Assembly: GCF_003217095.1 (NCBI RefSeq)
Contig: NZ_QJSR01000001.1
Span: 1,030,009 to 1,094,008 of the forward strand
DNA: 64,000 nt
Direction: 5' to 3'
From: Rhizobium sp. PP-CC-3A-592
Lineage (GTDB): Bacteria; Pseudomonadota; Alphaproteobacteria; Rhizobiales; Rhizobiaceae
The translations under genes and the position numbers were made by a program. Below the pieces are notes generated by a model that worked only from the letters and a program-made list of their open reading frames with translations, did not search any database and was not told the origin of the DNA. The stretch's first letter is position 1, and every line of letters begins with the position of its first letter. Of this stretch, positions 8,556-17,713 are shown in pieces.

Positions 8556-10022
8556 TTATCTCACCATGTCCAGCAGGGATTTGAGCATCTCGTCCACCGT
8601 GGTCATCAGCTTTGCCGACGCTTTGTAGGACTGCTCGAGATCGAGCATCAGCGACAATTCCTCGTCGAGACTGACGCCGGTTTCGTTGCTCAGCGTCTGC
8701 TGCATCTGGGCCAGCATGGCGCCCTTGGTCTCGTCGGCCGACGTTGCTGCCTTGCGCAGCTGCTCGATCCAGCCGATCGAGTTGGAGGCATAGCCCATGA
8801 CGGTTGCGCTTCCGCCGATATCCGCCGTGGCGTCGAACGCCTGCGGCGTTCCCATCTGCTCGATGAGGCCGTCGAGGCGACCGGTATAGGCCGCAACGCT
8901 GTCTCTATTGTATGTGTAGTTCGTCGAGGTGGACGTATTGTTGAAACCGCCGTCCCGCAGCAGCATGGGATTGTCATCGACCGCAGCGTTGATCCTGATG
9001 CGTCCGGCGAGACCTGTGGATATCGCGCCCGCCGTCGGCATGTCCGTGCTGTTCGAGTCGATGAACAGACCCGGCAGTCCCGGCTCCCGGTTTTCCACGG
9101 GAATCGTCTGGTCCGTCTCGCGGAAGGAGACGATGAGACCGCGGGCGATCTCGTCCAGCTGGTTCTGCATCATGGGTGCGATATCGTCACGCAGCTGGAA
9201 GAGAGCCGCGAGCGTTCCCTGCGCCGAGGTGTTGCCACCGGTGCCCGGCTTCAGCTCTTCATTGTCGACCTCCACATGAAACGGCGGAGACGAAGACCCG
9301 TCCTTGCCGACCAGTTCGACCTTGCGTGCCGACGTTTCGAAGAGCACGCTGCCATCGCTCGTATAGATGACGGTGTCCATGCTCTGGCGCATGGTGGTCG
9401 AGATCCCAACGATGCCGGCGATCGATTTCAGGAGCGAGTCCCGCTTGTCGAGCGCATCGCTCGCATCCTTGCCATTGGCCAGCATTCCGATGACGGTATA
9501 GTTCACCTTCTCGAAGGCCGAAAGATATTCGTTGAGCTGCACGACCTGCTCGCCGATCTCCTTGTCCGTCGTCGCCTTGACCTGATCGATGACCGTGGAG
9601 GCGGAGTTCAAGGCGTTTGCAACGTCTCGTGCGTCCGCAACGGCGGATCTTGCGATCGTGATGCTGCTGGGCGATGCAGCGAACGTCTGAAGGCTGCTGC
9701 GGAAGGCGGTCATGTAGGTCGACGGCGACGTCGGATAATCCGAGCCGCCGAAGGCCGACTGTATCTGCTGGAGACCGAACAACAATCGCGACTGCCCCGC
9801 ATTGTCCGAGATGCTGGCAACGGTCTGCTTGAACAGCGCGTCGTTCTGGGCGCGCTGCACCTTGAGATAAGGCTGTCCGTCGTTGTCTACGCCCATCATG
9901 GCGAGACGACGCGAGTAGTCGGCACTGCCGACATTCGCGATGTTCTGCGATACGACGGCCGTCTGCTTGCCGGTATTGCTGAAGATCGTCTGAGCCGTGG
10001 TAATGGCAGAAGCGAGAGACAT
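8556..10022 (-). CDS. flgK: hook-associated protein FlgK
   Basis: The protein has 488 residues. FlgK (HAP1) is the first junction ring above the hook. The N-terminal helix contains TGKQTAVVSQNIANVGSADYS, the rod/hook/HAP signature. The C-terminus has the matching GVSLDEELSLMLDLEQSYKASAKLMTTVDEML helix. Length is in the usual range for rhizobial FlgK. It lies 23 bases after flgE in the same transcription unit. Confidence 0.94.
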   Translation of the reverse strand: MSLASAITTAQTIFSNTGKQTAVVSQNIANVGSADYSRRLAMMGVDNDGQPYLKVQRAQNDALFKQTVASISDNAGQSRLLFGLQQIQSAFGGSDYPTSPSTYMTAFRSSLQTFAASPSSITIARSAVADARDVANALNSASTVIDQVKATTDKEIGEQVVQLNEYLSAFEKVNYTVIGMLANGKDASDALDKRDSLLKSIAGIVGISTTMRQSMDTVIYTSDGSVLFETSARKVELVGKDGSSSPPFHVEVDNEELKPGTGGNTSAQGTLAALFQLRDDIAPMMQNQLDEIARGLIVSFRETDQTIPVENREPGLPGLFIDSNSTDMPTAGAISTGLAGRIRINAAVDDNPMLLRDGGFNNTSTSTNYTYNRDSVAAYTGRLDGLIEQMGTPQAFDATADIGGSATVMGYASNSIGWIEQLRKAATSADETKGAMLAQMQQTLSNETGVSLDEELSLMLDLEQSYKASAKLMTTVDEMLKSLLDMVR

Positions 10023-10045
10023 GACGGAGCCCGTCCTTTTCTAGA

Positions 10046-11248
10046 TCAGCGCTTGAGGTTGACCAGGACGTCCAGAAGGTCGGCGCCTGTCTGGAAGACC
10101 TTGGAATTTGCCGTGTAGCTGCGCTGGGATTCGATCATCGCCGTCAATTCGTCGGCGATATCGACGTTGGACCCTTCGAGAGCATTGTCCTGGACGCCGC
10201 CGAACTGGCCGGTCCCTGCGTAACCGACGGAAACCTCACCTGAGGAGGCCCCTGCCAGGTAGACGTTACCGGTCTGCGGCTCGAGGTTGTTGACGCTCTG
10301 AACCGTTGCGAGGGCCAGGCGATAACGGGGATCCAGATCGTTGTTTTCGTATCTGACGTAAACGATCCCTTCCTTGTCGATCTCGAAGCCGGCAACGGCG
10401 CTCGGCGCGTTTCCGTCCTTGTCTCCGGGTACGGGCGTGAAGGCGGAACCCAGCTGGGTCGTCTTGGACAGATCGAGCGTGATCTCGTTGAGCTTGGCGC
10501 CGGCATATGTCTTCTCGGTCGTCGTGACCGTGACGGGCGACGTCGTCAGGCTGCCGTCTTCTCCGAAGGCCATCGTGGTCGTACCGAGCGAGTCACCGCT
10601 GGCGCGATCCGTCACGGCGACGTTCCAGGCGTTGGTTCCGCTCTTCGTGTAGGAGATGTCGAGAACGCGCGCATTGCCCTGCGTGTCGTAGACGCTCAAC
10701 GAGGTCGTGGATGCATCAGCACCTGCCGTTGTCCGTGAGTCCAGGTTGGCACCAAAGGCTGCAACCGTCGTTCCTGTTGCCGTCAGGCCCCCGGACGAGA
10801 GATTGATGTTCGTCAGACCATCGAAGCTGTTGGCGATGGCCGTCGGCGGCTCGCCGTTGACATAGGCATAGCCCTGAAGGGCGTAGCCACCCGAATTGAC
10901 CAGGTTGCCGGATTCGTCCTTGGTGAAGGCGCCGGCGCGGGTCATGAAGGGGCTGCCGGTCGCGTCCGATACGACGAAGAAGCCCTCGCCGTTGATCCGC
11001 AGGTCGGAACCGGAGGTCGTCGTGGTCGTTGCGCCTTCGTTGTCGATGCTTCGGCGAACCTTCGTCTCGACGCCACCCGAATTGTAGCTTCCGCCCGTGG
11101 AGGGCAGGATCAACGAAGAGAATTCCGTCGATGAGCGCTTGTAGCCGGTGGTGCTGGCATTCGCGATGTTTTCCGCGACGGTGCTCAGACGATTGGCCTG
11201 TGCATTCATGCCGGATCCGCCGGTCCGCATCATTCCGTAGAGACTCAT
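10046..11248 (-). CDS. flgE: flagellar hook protein FlgE
   Basis: The protein has 400 residues and is the hook subunit. It starts MSLYGMMRTGGSGMNAQANRL followed by AENIANASTTGYKRSST, the conserved N-terminal D0 signature, and ends with GSNVDIADELTAMIESQRSYTANSK...DLLDVLVNLKR, the C-terminal D0 helix. An in-frame ATG at 11281 is possible, but the ATG at 11248 has GAGGA seven to eight bases upstream and gives the canonical N-terminus. It is first in flgE-flgK-flgL-flaF-flbT-flgD-fliQ. A CGCAAG-N9-CTAG motif lies 32 bases upstream of the start. Confidence 0.95.
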   Translation of the reverse strand: MSLYGMMRTGGSGMNAQANRLSTVAENIANASTTGYKRSSTEFSSLILPSTGGSYNSGGVETKVRRSIDNEGATTTTTSGSDLRINGEGFFVVSDATGSPFMTRAGAFTKDESGNLVNSGGYALQGYAYVNGEPPTAIANSFDGLTNINLSSGGLTATGTTVAAFGANLDSRTTAGADASTTSLSVYDTQGNARVLDISYTKSGTNAWNVAVTDRASGDSLGTTTMAFGEDGSLTTSPVTVTTTEKTYAGAKLNEITLDLSKTTQLGSAFTPVPGDKDGNAPSAVAGFEIDKEGIVYVRYENNDLDPRYRLALATVQSVNNLEPQTGNVYLAGASSGEVSVGYAGTGQFGGVQDNALEGSNVDIADELTAMIESQRSYTANSKVFQTGADLLDVLVNLKR

Positions 11249-11280
11249 GTCCAATCCTCGTTTCGTTCGTCTTGGTGACA

Positions 11281-11299
11281 CTAGGAAGCAAGCCTTGCG
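11281..11299 (-). promoter_or_regulatory. flagellar promoter motif upstream of flgE
   Basis: On the minus strand the bases read CACGCAAG, nine bases, CTAGTGTCACC. The match to the flgB upstream region extends to CACGCAAG and CTAGTGTC, with the same spacing. This is the best-conserved pair in the window. Confidence 0.55.
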
Positions 11300-11477
11300 T
11301 GAACCTGTTCAGGCTGCCCGTCCCGGCTGAAGAGACGAAAGATCGAGCGCTATTTCTTGAGGAAAATCAGCAGCCTGAAATGAAAAGGAGCCATGGCGTC
11401 TCCCGATTGCGAACCCTCGTCGTTCGCTTTCGAAAGACCCCATGGCTCCTAAAGAAACCGGGGTAGACGTTGGAGGC

Positions 11478-12149
11478 TCAGCTCCAGTCGATGCAGTAGC
11501 CCAGGAAGCGCTTGCTATCGATCGGGTCGAAGCCCAGCTTCTTGCGCAGCTTCTTGCGCAGCTTGCTGATGTGGCTCTCGACGACGTTCTCTTCGACGTC
11601 TTCGTCGAAGATGCCGTAGATCGCATTGAAGATCTGCGACTTGGAGACGCGACGGCCGCGGTTGGCGACCAGATATTCCAGGATGCGGCGCTCGCGGCGC
11701 GGCAGGGCGAAGGTATCGCCTTCGATCTCGGGATCGCGACCGTCCGAGAAGACGCGGATCGCACCGATATCGGTGTAGTTGGACAGGGACTTGAGGCGGC
11801 GGCGGATGGCCGCTGCCCGGGCGAGAATCTCGCGGGGATGGACCGGTTTGCGCACGACGTCATCGACTCCGCAGTCGAAGAAGGCGAGCGTGGCTTCCAG
11901 CGACGGCGTGTCGCTGATGGCGATGACCGGGGCCGTGGAACGATCGCGGATGGCGCGGGGCAGCGTCATGGCCCGTTCGCCCTGGCCGATCAGGAACACC
12001 TCGACAGCATCGATATCGCTGTCGGCGGCGGTGGAGACCCAGTCGCCGAATTCCTTGGGATCAAACCCGGTGGAGGGTACGCCTTCCCGTCCGAAGAGAG
12101 AGGTGTATCCATCTTTTACAAGTTCACGTTCATCAACCACTACGATCAT
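11478..12149 (-). CDS. rem: motility transcriptional activator Rem
   Basis: The protein has 223 residues, an OmpR-type response regulator. In S. meliloti Rem activates the later flagellar genes and is itself activated by VisNR. The N-terminal receiver-like domain (about 1-115) starts [19 protein letters not shown]. The C-terminal winged helix (about 125-220) contains [22 protein letters not shown] and the recognition helix region [19 protein letters not shown]. Where a receiver normally has its phosphate-accepting Asp the sequence is EVFLIG, so control is probably not by canonical phosphorylation. The ATG at 12149 has GGAG eight bases upstream; an upstream ATG at 12182 has no site. Confidence 0.92.
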   Translation of the reverse strand: MIVVVDERELVKDGYTSLFGREGVPSTGFDPKEFGDWVSTAADSDIDAVEVFLIGQGERAMTLPRAIRDRSTAPVIAISDTPSLEATLAFFDCGVDDVVRKPVHPREILARAAAIRRRLKSLSNYTDIGAIRVFSDGRDPEIEGDTFALPRRERRILEYLVANRGRRVSKSQIFNAIYGIFDEDVEENVVESHISKLRKKLRKKLGFDPIDSKRFLGYCIDWS

Positions 12150-12431
12150 TCGTCCGCTCCGAATCAGTATGGTGTTTTCCAATACGTCATTGGTACGAAT
12201 CGTGGCGCCTCGTCACAATTAGAGGCTTTTGGTGGGTAGAAATGGTACTAGCTCAGGCTCCCCGCACCGATTTGATCAAGATGTAGTGGTTCATTTCGAT
12301 ACATCGACTATTAATTCTGTGGAAAGGTTAACGCGTGTTAATGGACGCCATTGCACGTGCCTTATTTCTGCGACTCAAACCACGCGCGTGCACTGCAACA
12401 AATCATCGATTTAAAATCGTATAGGTTGTGA

Positions 12432-12446
12432 TTAACGAACGTTTAA
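12432..12446. promoter_or_regulatory. candidate CtrA box (TTAA-N7-TTAA)
   Basis: The bases read TTAA, CGAACGT, TTAA, an exact match to the CtrA consensus spacing. It lies about 285 bases upstream of rem and overlaps the stop of the transglycosylase gene. The site is 15 bases and AT-rich, so chance is possible; the long rem upstream gap (12150-12442) has no other obvious regulatory motif. Confidence 0.35.
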
Positions 12447-13051
12447 CGACAGAAGGACGCGGCGTTCGGCGTCCATTTTCCGTAACCTGTCGCGACCAGA
12501 TTTGCGATCACGCGGCAGACATATCGCTTCTGGGCAGGATCGTTGTTCGGACCGGCATGATACCGCGCGACAGCCATGGTCCAGGTCTCGTGGCGGGCAT
12601 GGAGATTTGCAAGGAAGCGGGCGGCATATTCGACGTTTGCACGTGGATCGAGCATCGCTTCGGGCGACGTGAAATTCTCTCCATGGTAGCGATAATTGAT
12701 CTGCATGCAACCCAGATCGATGAGCTTGGCACCCCCTGCCCGAGCTGTTTCGAACCTCTGAAGCAGCTCGCCCGCGCTCGACGCGAACACAGCCTTGCCA
12801 TCGATGTTCAAGGCATAGGGCTGCAGCGAGCCCTTGCGGCCCGTTTCCGTCAATCCGACCGAATAGAGGATGCCTTCGGGAATGCCGTATTTGGCGGCTG
12901 CAGCGACGATCTGGCTTTCGCACAGGCCGGCATCCGAGCCGGACGCGGCGTGTGCGACCATGGGAGCACTAGAAATAAAGCTCGTCAGACAGGCCAGGCT
13001 GAGGTGCCGCAGGCGTTTCACGAAGCCTGTCTTGTCTGGTCCGCCCGTCAT
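12443..13051 (-). CDS. lytic transglycosylase of the flagellar cluster
   Basis: The protein has 202 residues. A signal peptide spans about 1-34 (RLRHLSLACLTSFISS then APMVAHA). The SLT-type domain follows, with YGIPEGILYSVGLTETGR carrying the catalytic Glu, then DLGCMQINYRYHG and VARYHAGP. It would cut peptidoglycan to let the rod through, which fits a FlgJ lacking its own hydrolase domain. I chose the ATG at 13051 because CGGAG precedes it by five bases; longer in-frame starts at 13096 and 13186 have weak sites and would put extra residues before the signal peptide. The 5' end overlaps the fliK 3' end by 83 bases in another frame. Confidence 0.85.
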   Translation of the reverse strand: MTGGPDKTGFVKRLRHLSLACLTSFISSAPMVAHAASGSDAGLCESQIVAAAAKYGIPEGILYSVGLTETGRKGSLQPYALNIDGKAVFASSAGELLQRFETARAGGAKLIDLGCMQINYRYHGENFTSPEAMLDPRANVEYAARFLANLHARHETWTMAVARYHAGPNNDPAQKRYVCRVIANLVATGYGKWTPNAASFCR

Positions 13052-15212
13052 CTGCACTCCGCTGTCCTGAGCCGCCATTACGGCCTTCTCCGCCATTGCC
13101 TGCCGCAAGGCCGCCCTGGCTGTCCCGTCCGTTCTGCGACGGCTGCTGCTGGTTGCTCTGTGGTTGCCCCGAGCCATCATTTCCACCGGCGCTGTCCGAC
13201 GGGGTGAAGATCACATTGACCTGATCGACCTGGAAGCCCTGCGCGCGAAGCGCCTTGATCATTGCATCCTGGTCGTTGGTGAGCTGCCGGTAGGCATCGC
13301 CCGTCTGGACACGAAGATCGATCTGCAACTCGTCGTCGCGCAACCGCAGCGTGGCCGTGACGAGACCGAGGTCGATCGGATGCATCTGGATCTTGAGCGT
13401 ATTGACCACCTTGCCGGTGGCGCCCTGCGACCCTGCGATGCCGGTGTTTGCCTGGAGGCCCTGCGTCGGATCGCCATTGCCCGTGATCGCGGCGGCAACC
13501 GCCTGGGCGTTGGCCGTCATCGGCAACTGGTTGCCGAGCGTCGGTGCGATGCCGAGATAGCGCCGGGCATCCAGCACGGTGACGGTCTCGGCCTTGGTGT
13601 TCGCCTGATCGTTCGATGCCGTGGAAACGGGCCGGTCGGCATCCGCTCGCAGAGAGACCGGGCTCACTTTGCCATCCGCCCGCGCGAAGCGGAAGACCTG
13701 GTCGCTGCCATCCGCCGATGTCGGCAATGTCGATGACTCGGCTGCGGCCATCGTAGCCATGGGCATGCTTGCCTTGTCACCCGTCACCTTGAAGCCCGGC
13801 ATCCTCGCCTCGGACTCGTTGCTTTCCCCCTTGGTGGACGCATCCACCGCCGGCTGTGCCGTGACCGGGCCGAGAATGGCCATGAGGCTGCGAATATCCA
13901 TCTCTGCAGCCGGTGCGGCCGGTGCCGCCGGTGCGGCCTCCTCCGCAGGTTCCGGCGTTGTCTCGGTCGTCACCTGTTTTGTCTGGCGCGGGAGAGACGA
14001 TGCTGCGACGTGCGGAATTGGTGTCGAGACCTCCTCGGTAAAGACAGCTTGCAATTGCGGAGGCGTTGCCCGTTCCGGCGTCAAAACGTTGATGCGCGGC
14101 GGCTGTGTCAGAACCGACCCGCGTGGATCGGTGACGGGTGATGATGCCGGCTCTCGAGTGACTGCAGCGGACAGCGGGGCACGGGACGTCAGGTCCGATT
14201 CGGTCAAGCCGGGTTCGGTGCCTGCCGGTGCCGGACCCGTATCAGCAGCCTCCTCGATTTTCGTTGCCTGCTCGACGAGTGCGGCCTGAGCGGTCCGTTC
14301 AGGCGTGTTGGTGCGAGGCCTCGCTTCCGCCGACACCTGCGTTTCAAGGTCGCGATTGGCCAGCGGTGCGCCGGTATTTTCCTTCGTCTTCCAGATAAGC
14401 TTCGAGGGTATCTCAACCGTGTTCGGCCTCTTGTCCGCCGAGGACTTGCTCTTAGCGTCCGCAGGCAAAGTCGCAGCATCCGCAGCCGTTCCGGCATCAG
14501 ACGCTTCGGGGTCGGCCTTGATGGATTTCAGAGCGAGAGTGGCGGACAGGGTTGCGGCAGCCGAGGACCTGGTGGCGGCGGTTGTCACCGCAGGAGCCTT
14601 CTCCGCGTTTCCGGTCCACACAGACGTGCCTTCGATATGCTCGCTGTCGGCCGCAGCCAGTGTCGTCTTCGGGAGCGCCGTATGGCTCTCGATAGGTTCA
14701 TCGGCCGACGGAGATAGAAGAGCGCTCGTTTCGCTGTCTGCGTCCGGACGCTGGGCGGCCGTTACGAGAGACAGGAGAGCAAGTGTGTCGGTTTTGCCGT
14801 CAAGAGCCTCAGACGACACCCGCGATTGTGGGCCCGTCAATGCTCTTGCGTTGTGGGCGGCAGCCGTATGTGGCGTTTGGTCGGACTTTCCCTCTGTTTC
14901 CGTGGATGTCGGAACCGAGGCGCTGGATACGCGCGGTTCCGCAGCACCAGCCTTGCTAGCCTGTGTGGCAGGCATAGACGGACCGGTTGTCGTGATTTGC
15001 GCCGGCTCATCCGGCTGAGCCTTGGCTTGACTGGCCGGTGTATGACTGGCCGGCGCATGCGTCTTCGCGTTCGTATCCCGTGCGTGCCCGAGATCGGCGA
15101 ACGTCTTGCGGAAGGCTGCGCCACCCTCGGCTTCGCCAGGGCGATTCTTGACGGCAGAAACACCCGCGCGGGCAGCTTTGGCTGCCGGCAGCGCGTCATC
15201 AAGGGATCTCAT
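12969..15212 (-). CDS. fliK: hook-length control protein FliK (MotD)
   Basis: The protein has 747 residues. FliK measures hook length and switches export specificity; the S. meliloti protein was first named MotD. The C-terminal switch domain (about 600-690) is clear, with LKIQMHPIDLGLVTATLRLRDDELQ and the following helix QLTNDQDAMIKALRAQGFQVDQV. The first 550 residues are low-complexity, rich in Ala, Thr, Ser and Pro, as expected for the secreted ruler. The tail is Gly/Gln/Asn-rich (GGNDGSGQPQSNQQQ). It is much longer than the form I recall from S. meliloti (under 500 residues). Two bases separate it from motC. Confidence 0.88.
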   Translation of the reverse strand: MRSLDDALPAAKAARAGVSAVKNRPGEAEGGAAFRKTFADLGHARDTNAKTHAPASHTPASQAKAQPDEPAQITTTGPSMPATQASKAGAAEPRVSSASVPTSTETEGKSDQTPHTAAAHNARALTGPQSRVSSEALDGKTDTLALLSLVTAAQRPDADSETSALLSPSADEPIESHTALPKTTLAAADSEHIEGTSVWTGNAEKAPAVTTAATRSSAAATLSATLALKSIKADPEASDAGTAADAATLPADAKSKSSADKRPNTVEIPSKLIWKTKENTGAPLANRDLETQVSAEARPRTNTPERTAQAALVEQATKIEEAADTGPAPAGTEPGLTESDLTSRAPLSAAVTREPASSPVTDPRGSVLTQPPRINVLTPERATPPQLQAVFTEEVSTPIPHVAASSLPRQTKQVTTETTPEPAEEAAPAAPAAPAAEMDIRSLMAILGPVTAQPAVDASTKGESNESEARMPGFKVTGDKASMPMATMAAAESSTLPTSADGSDQVFRFARADGKVSPVSLRADADRPVSTASNDQANTKAETVTVLDARRYLGIAPTLGNQLPMTANAQAVAAAITGNGDPTQGLQANTGIAGSQGATGKVVNTLKIQMHPIDLGLVTATLRLRDDELQIDLRVQTGDAYRQLTNDQDAMIKALRAQGFQVDQVNVIFTPSDSAGGNDGSGQPQSNQQQPSQNGRDSQGGLAAGNGGEGRNGGSGQRSADDGRTRQDRLRETPAAPQPGLSDELYF

Positions 15213-15214
15213 GT

Positions 15215-16531
15215 CTACATATCCTCCCGCAGCAGCGCGTCGATCTCGCCCAGCTTGCTCTTCCCGCTCGTTAGAAACGTCGCCAGCGCCGGATCGATAT
15301 CCGTCGAAGCCGATGTCTCGGGCTCGGCGGGCGCAGCCTCGGATGCCGTTGGCGTCGCGGGGGCTGCAAAGGGGCTGTCACTGCTGCCGGATCCCGACAG
15401 GGCTTCGGGAGATGGCGTTTGTGAAGCGAGTATGTCAGCGCTGGCTTGTGCTGAACTGTCGGCACTGGCCTGTATATCTGCAACCGGAGCACGCAGCACC
15501 TCCCGTGCAACGGCCTGGGCTGCCTCCCTCAAGCTGCGATCGCGCGCAGAAAGATCGGCATCGGGAATGGCTTCGATAGTCTTGACGGCGTCGAGGATGC
15601 CGGTCGATGGCACATTGACGAGACCGGAATAGAACGTCGCGAGCGCGTTCGGCTCCATATCCGCAGCAGCGGACAAGGCCGCCGCGCGTTCGGACGCAAG
15701 CTTCGTCAGGGGTTTCAGCCCCGCAATGGCGGCATTTCGCGCAATCCGCAGGAAGATCTCACGCTGGCGCGGCTTGTCCATGAAGGACAGGATCTCCTCG
15801 ATCTTCTGGCGCTTTGCATCACCGTAATTGGCGACCGCAAGCTCCACGAAGATATCCGCGAACTGGCCCGCATAAGGCGACGTCATGAAGCGGCGGGTAT
15901 AGGCAAGCGAGTACCCCAGCGCCCGATCGACATTGCCGGCACGGGTGGTGAGCATGAGGGAACGGCGCAGGGCGGCTTCCTCGATATTGGTGCCGGGTGC
16001 AACAAGCCTTGCCCAGTCATAGGCTTTCACAGCCTTGCCGGGATCCTGCTGGGCGACCGCATTGCCATAGACGAGGTAGAGATACGGCCCGATCGGCGCA
16101 TTCTTGTACTCGTCGATCATCTTCGACAGGGTCTCCACGATCAGGCCGCCCTTGCCGTTCAGGTAATGGCTCAGGGCATCGGTGACGCGATTGTCGAAAT
16201 TGCCGTCGATGTCGCGGCTGGCGAGGTAGGCCAGCGTCTTCGGGTTGCCCCCGCTCATGGCGTAGATCAGCGCCGCGTCCACATTGCGGGGATCCGCAAA
16301 GACGCTCCGATCGGCCGTCATCAGGCGCTTTTCGATGGCGCCGAGCATGAATTGCTGCATATCGGCCGAAGAGAGATCGCCATGCACCACGCTGTCTTGA
16401 ACGTGCTGCAGCGAGCGGATCATCTTATAGGGCGGCAGGTTGTCGTCTTCGCTGCCTGCGGCGTAAACGGCCGACAGCGAGACGAGCGATGCGCATGCGC
16501 CGAGCAGAACGGAGCGGAGAGCCTTCTTCAT
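15215..16531 (-). CDS. motC: periplasmic motor protein MotC
   Basis: The protein has 438 residues, with a signal peptide of about 24 residues (LLGACASLVSLSAVYAA). MotC is a rhizobial periplasmic protein needed for motor rotation, thought to act on MotB. The body is helical with repeat-like helices between 45 and 340. The C-terminal region (about 345-420) is low-complexity, rich in Ser, Ala, Pro and Glu. It lies three bases downstream of motB and immediately before fliK. Its folding partner MotE is encoded at 24614. Confidence 0.9.
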   Translation of the reverse strand: MKKALRSVLLGACASLVSLSAVYAAGSEDDNLPPYKMIRSLQHVQDSVVHGDLSSADMQQFMLGAIEKRLMTADRSVFADPRNVDAALIYAMSGGNPKTLAYLASRDIDGNFDNRVTDALSHYLNGKGGLIVETLSKMIDEYKNAPIGPYLYLVYGNAVAQQDPGKAVKAYDWARLVAPGTNIEEAALRRSLMLTTRAGNVDRALGYSLAYTRRFMTSPYAGQFADIFVELAVANYGDAKRQKIEEILSFMDKPRQREIFLRIARNAAIAGLKPLTKLASERAAALSAAADMEPNALATFYSGLVNVPSTGILDAVKTIEAIPDADLSARDRSLREAAQAVAREVLRAPVADIQASADSSAQASADILASQTPSPEALSGSGSSDSPFAAPATPTASEAAPAEPETSASTDIDPALATFLTSGKSKLGEIDALLREDM

Positions 16532-16534
16532 GGC

Positions 16535-17713
16535 CTAGCCCTGGTTCGTCTGGACGAGGATCTCGATGCGCCGGTTTGCAGCCGCGTTCGGATCCGTCGG
16601 AACCTGCAGGCGCCGGTCGGCAAAACCGCTGATCTGGCTGACGCGGTTTTCGGCAAGGCCGCCATGGACCAGCATGTAATAGGCGCTCTGCGCGCGATCG
16701 GCCGACAGGCGCCAGTTGTCGTAGCCACCCGACTTGAACGGCCGTCCGTCGGTATGGCCGCGAATGGCGATCGCGCCGGTCCGGGTCGAGAGCAGCTTGC
16801 CGATCTTCTCCATGGCGAGAACCGTCGCGCGCTCCGGAACGGCCGAACCCAGGCCGAACATCGGAGTATCGCTCTGCTCGCTGATCGAGACCAGCAGCCC
16901 GCCTTCGGTCGGCGTCACGATGAGGCCTTCGGCCAGCTTGCCGGCGGCGCCGCCGATCTCCTTCTCGATGGCCTGCTTCAGATCCGTCGCAGCCTTGGTC
17001 TCGGCGACCGACGGCGCGGCCTTCGGGGTTGCGGGATCGTTCGCAGCCGCCATGGCATCGCTCTTGCCGTCGCCGATATTTTCCGCAGCACCGTTGCCCG
17101 CCTTGTCGGCGGCACTCGAACCGGCGTCGGCGATCTTCTTCAGTTCGACCTGCTTCGTCCAGAAATCCGGATCGAAGGGATCGCGATAGGCTTCTCCGCC
17201 ATCGGCCCCGGTTGCCGGGCCGGAGGTCGAGGCTCCGCCGTCGCCTTTCGAGCTGATATTGGTTTCGCGGCCGACCTCGTTGGCGATCTCGGACAGCACC
17301 GAGTAGGGATTCTCGAAGAAATCGGCGTCGGAATATTTGGTTTCCTCGCCCGATGTCGCAGCCTCATCCTCGCCGGACTTGGCCGATCCGCCGCTTTTCG
17401 GCTGGTCGCCATCGACCTTGGATCGCGACTGCGTCTCCTCGCCCTTCGCGTCTTTCGCCGGCGCCTTGACGCCCTTTTCAGCCGGCTCCTGCTGGGTCAG
17501 CTGGACCGGGTTGAAGTAGGAGGCGATGGCGGCCTTGGTCTTCGGGTTGGAGGCGTTGATCAGCCACATGACCAGGAAGAAGGCCATCATGGCGGTCATG
17601 AAGTCGGCATAAGCGATCTTCCAGGCGCCCCCATGGCTGCCGCCATGGGCGGGGGCATGCCGCTTGATGATGATGATTTCATTCTTGCCGTGATGGCTGT
17701 TGCTCTCGCTCAT
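16535..17713 (-). CDS. motB: stator protein MotB
   Basis: The protein has 392 residues. The single membrane helix (about 32-53) is WKIAYADFMTAMMAFFLVMW, with Asp37 as the proton-binding residue. A long acidic, low-complexity linker follows. The C-terminal OmpA-like peptidoglycan-binding domain has AIRGHTDGRPF and NWRLSADRAQSAYYML. It overlaps the upstream fliH-like gene by ATGA and is followed by motC. Its partner motA lies 15 kb away in a different operon, the usual rhizobial arrangement. Confidence 0.95.
   Translation of the reverse strand: MSESNSHHGKNEIIIIKRHAPAHGGSHGGAWKIAYADFMTAMMAFFLVMWLINASNPKTKAAIASYFNPVQLTQQEPAEKGVKAPAKDAKGEETQSRSKVDGDQPKSGGSAKSGEDEAATSGEETKYSDADFFENPYSVLSEIANEVGRETNISSKGDGGASTSGPATGADGGEAYRDPFDPDFWTKQVELKKIADAGSSAADKAGNGAAENIGDGKSDAMAAANDPATPKAAPSVAETKAATDLKQAIEKEIGGAAGKLAEGLIVTPTEGGLLVSISEQSDTPMFGLGSAVPERATVLAMEKIGKLLSTRTGAIAIRGHTDGRPFKSGGYDNWRLSADRAQSAYYMLVHGGLAENRVSQISGFADRRLQVPTDPNAAANRRIEILVQTNQG

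Noticed and set aside
12328-12341. TTAA-CGCGTG-TTAA upstream of rem as a CtrA box
   Set aside because: Spacing is six, not seven, bases, so I did not list it, although it is nearer to rem than the site at 12432.
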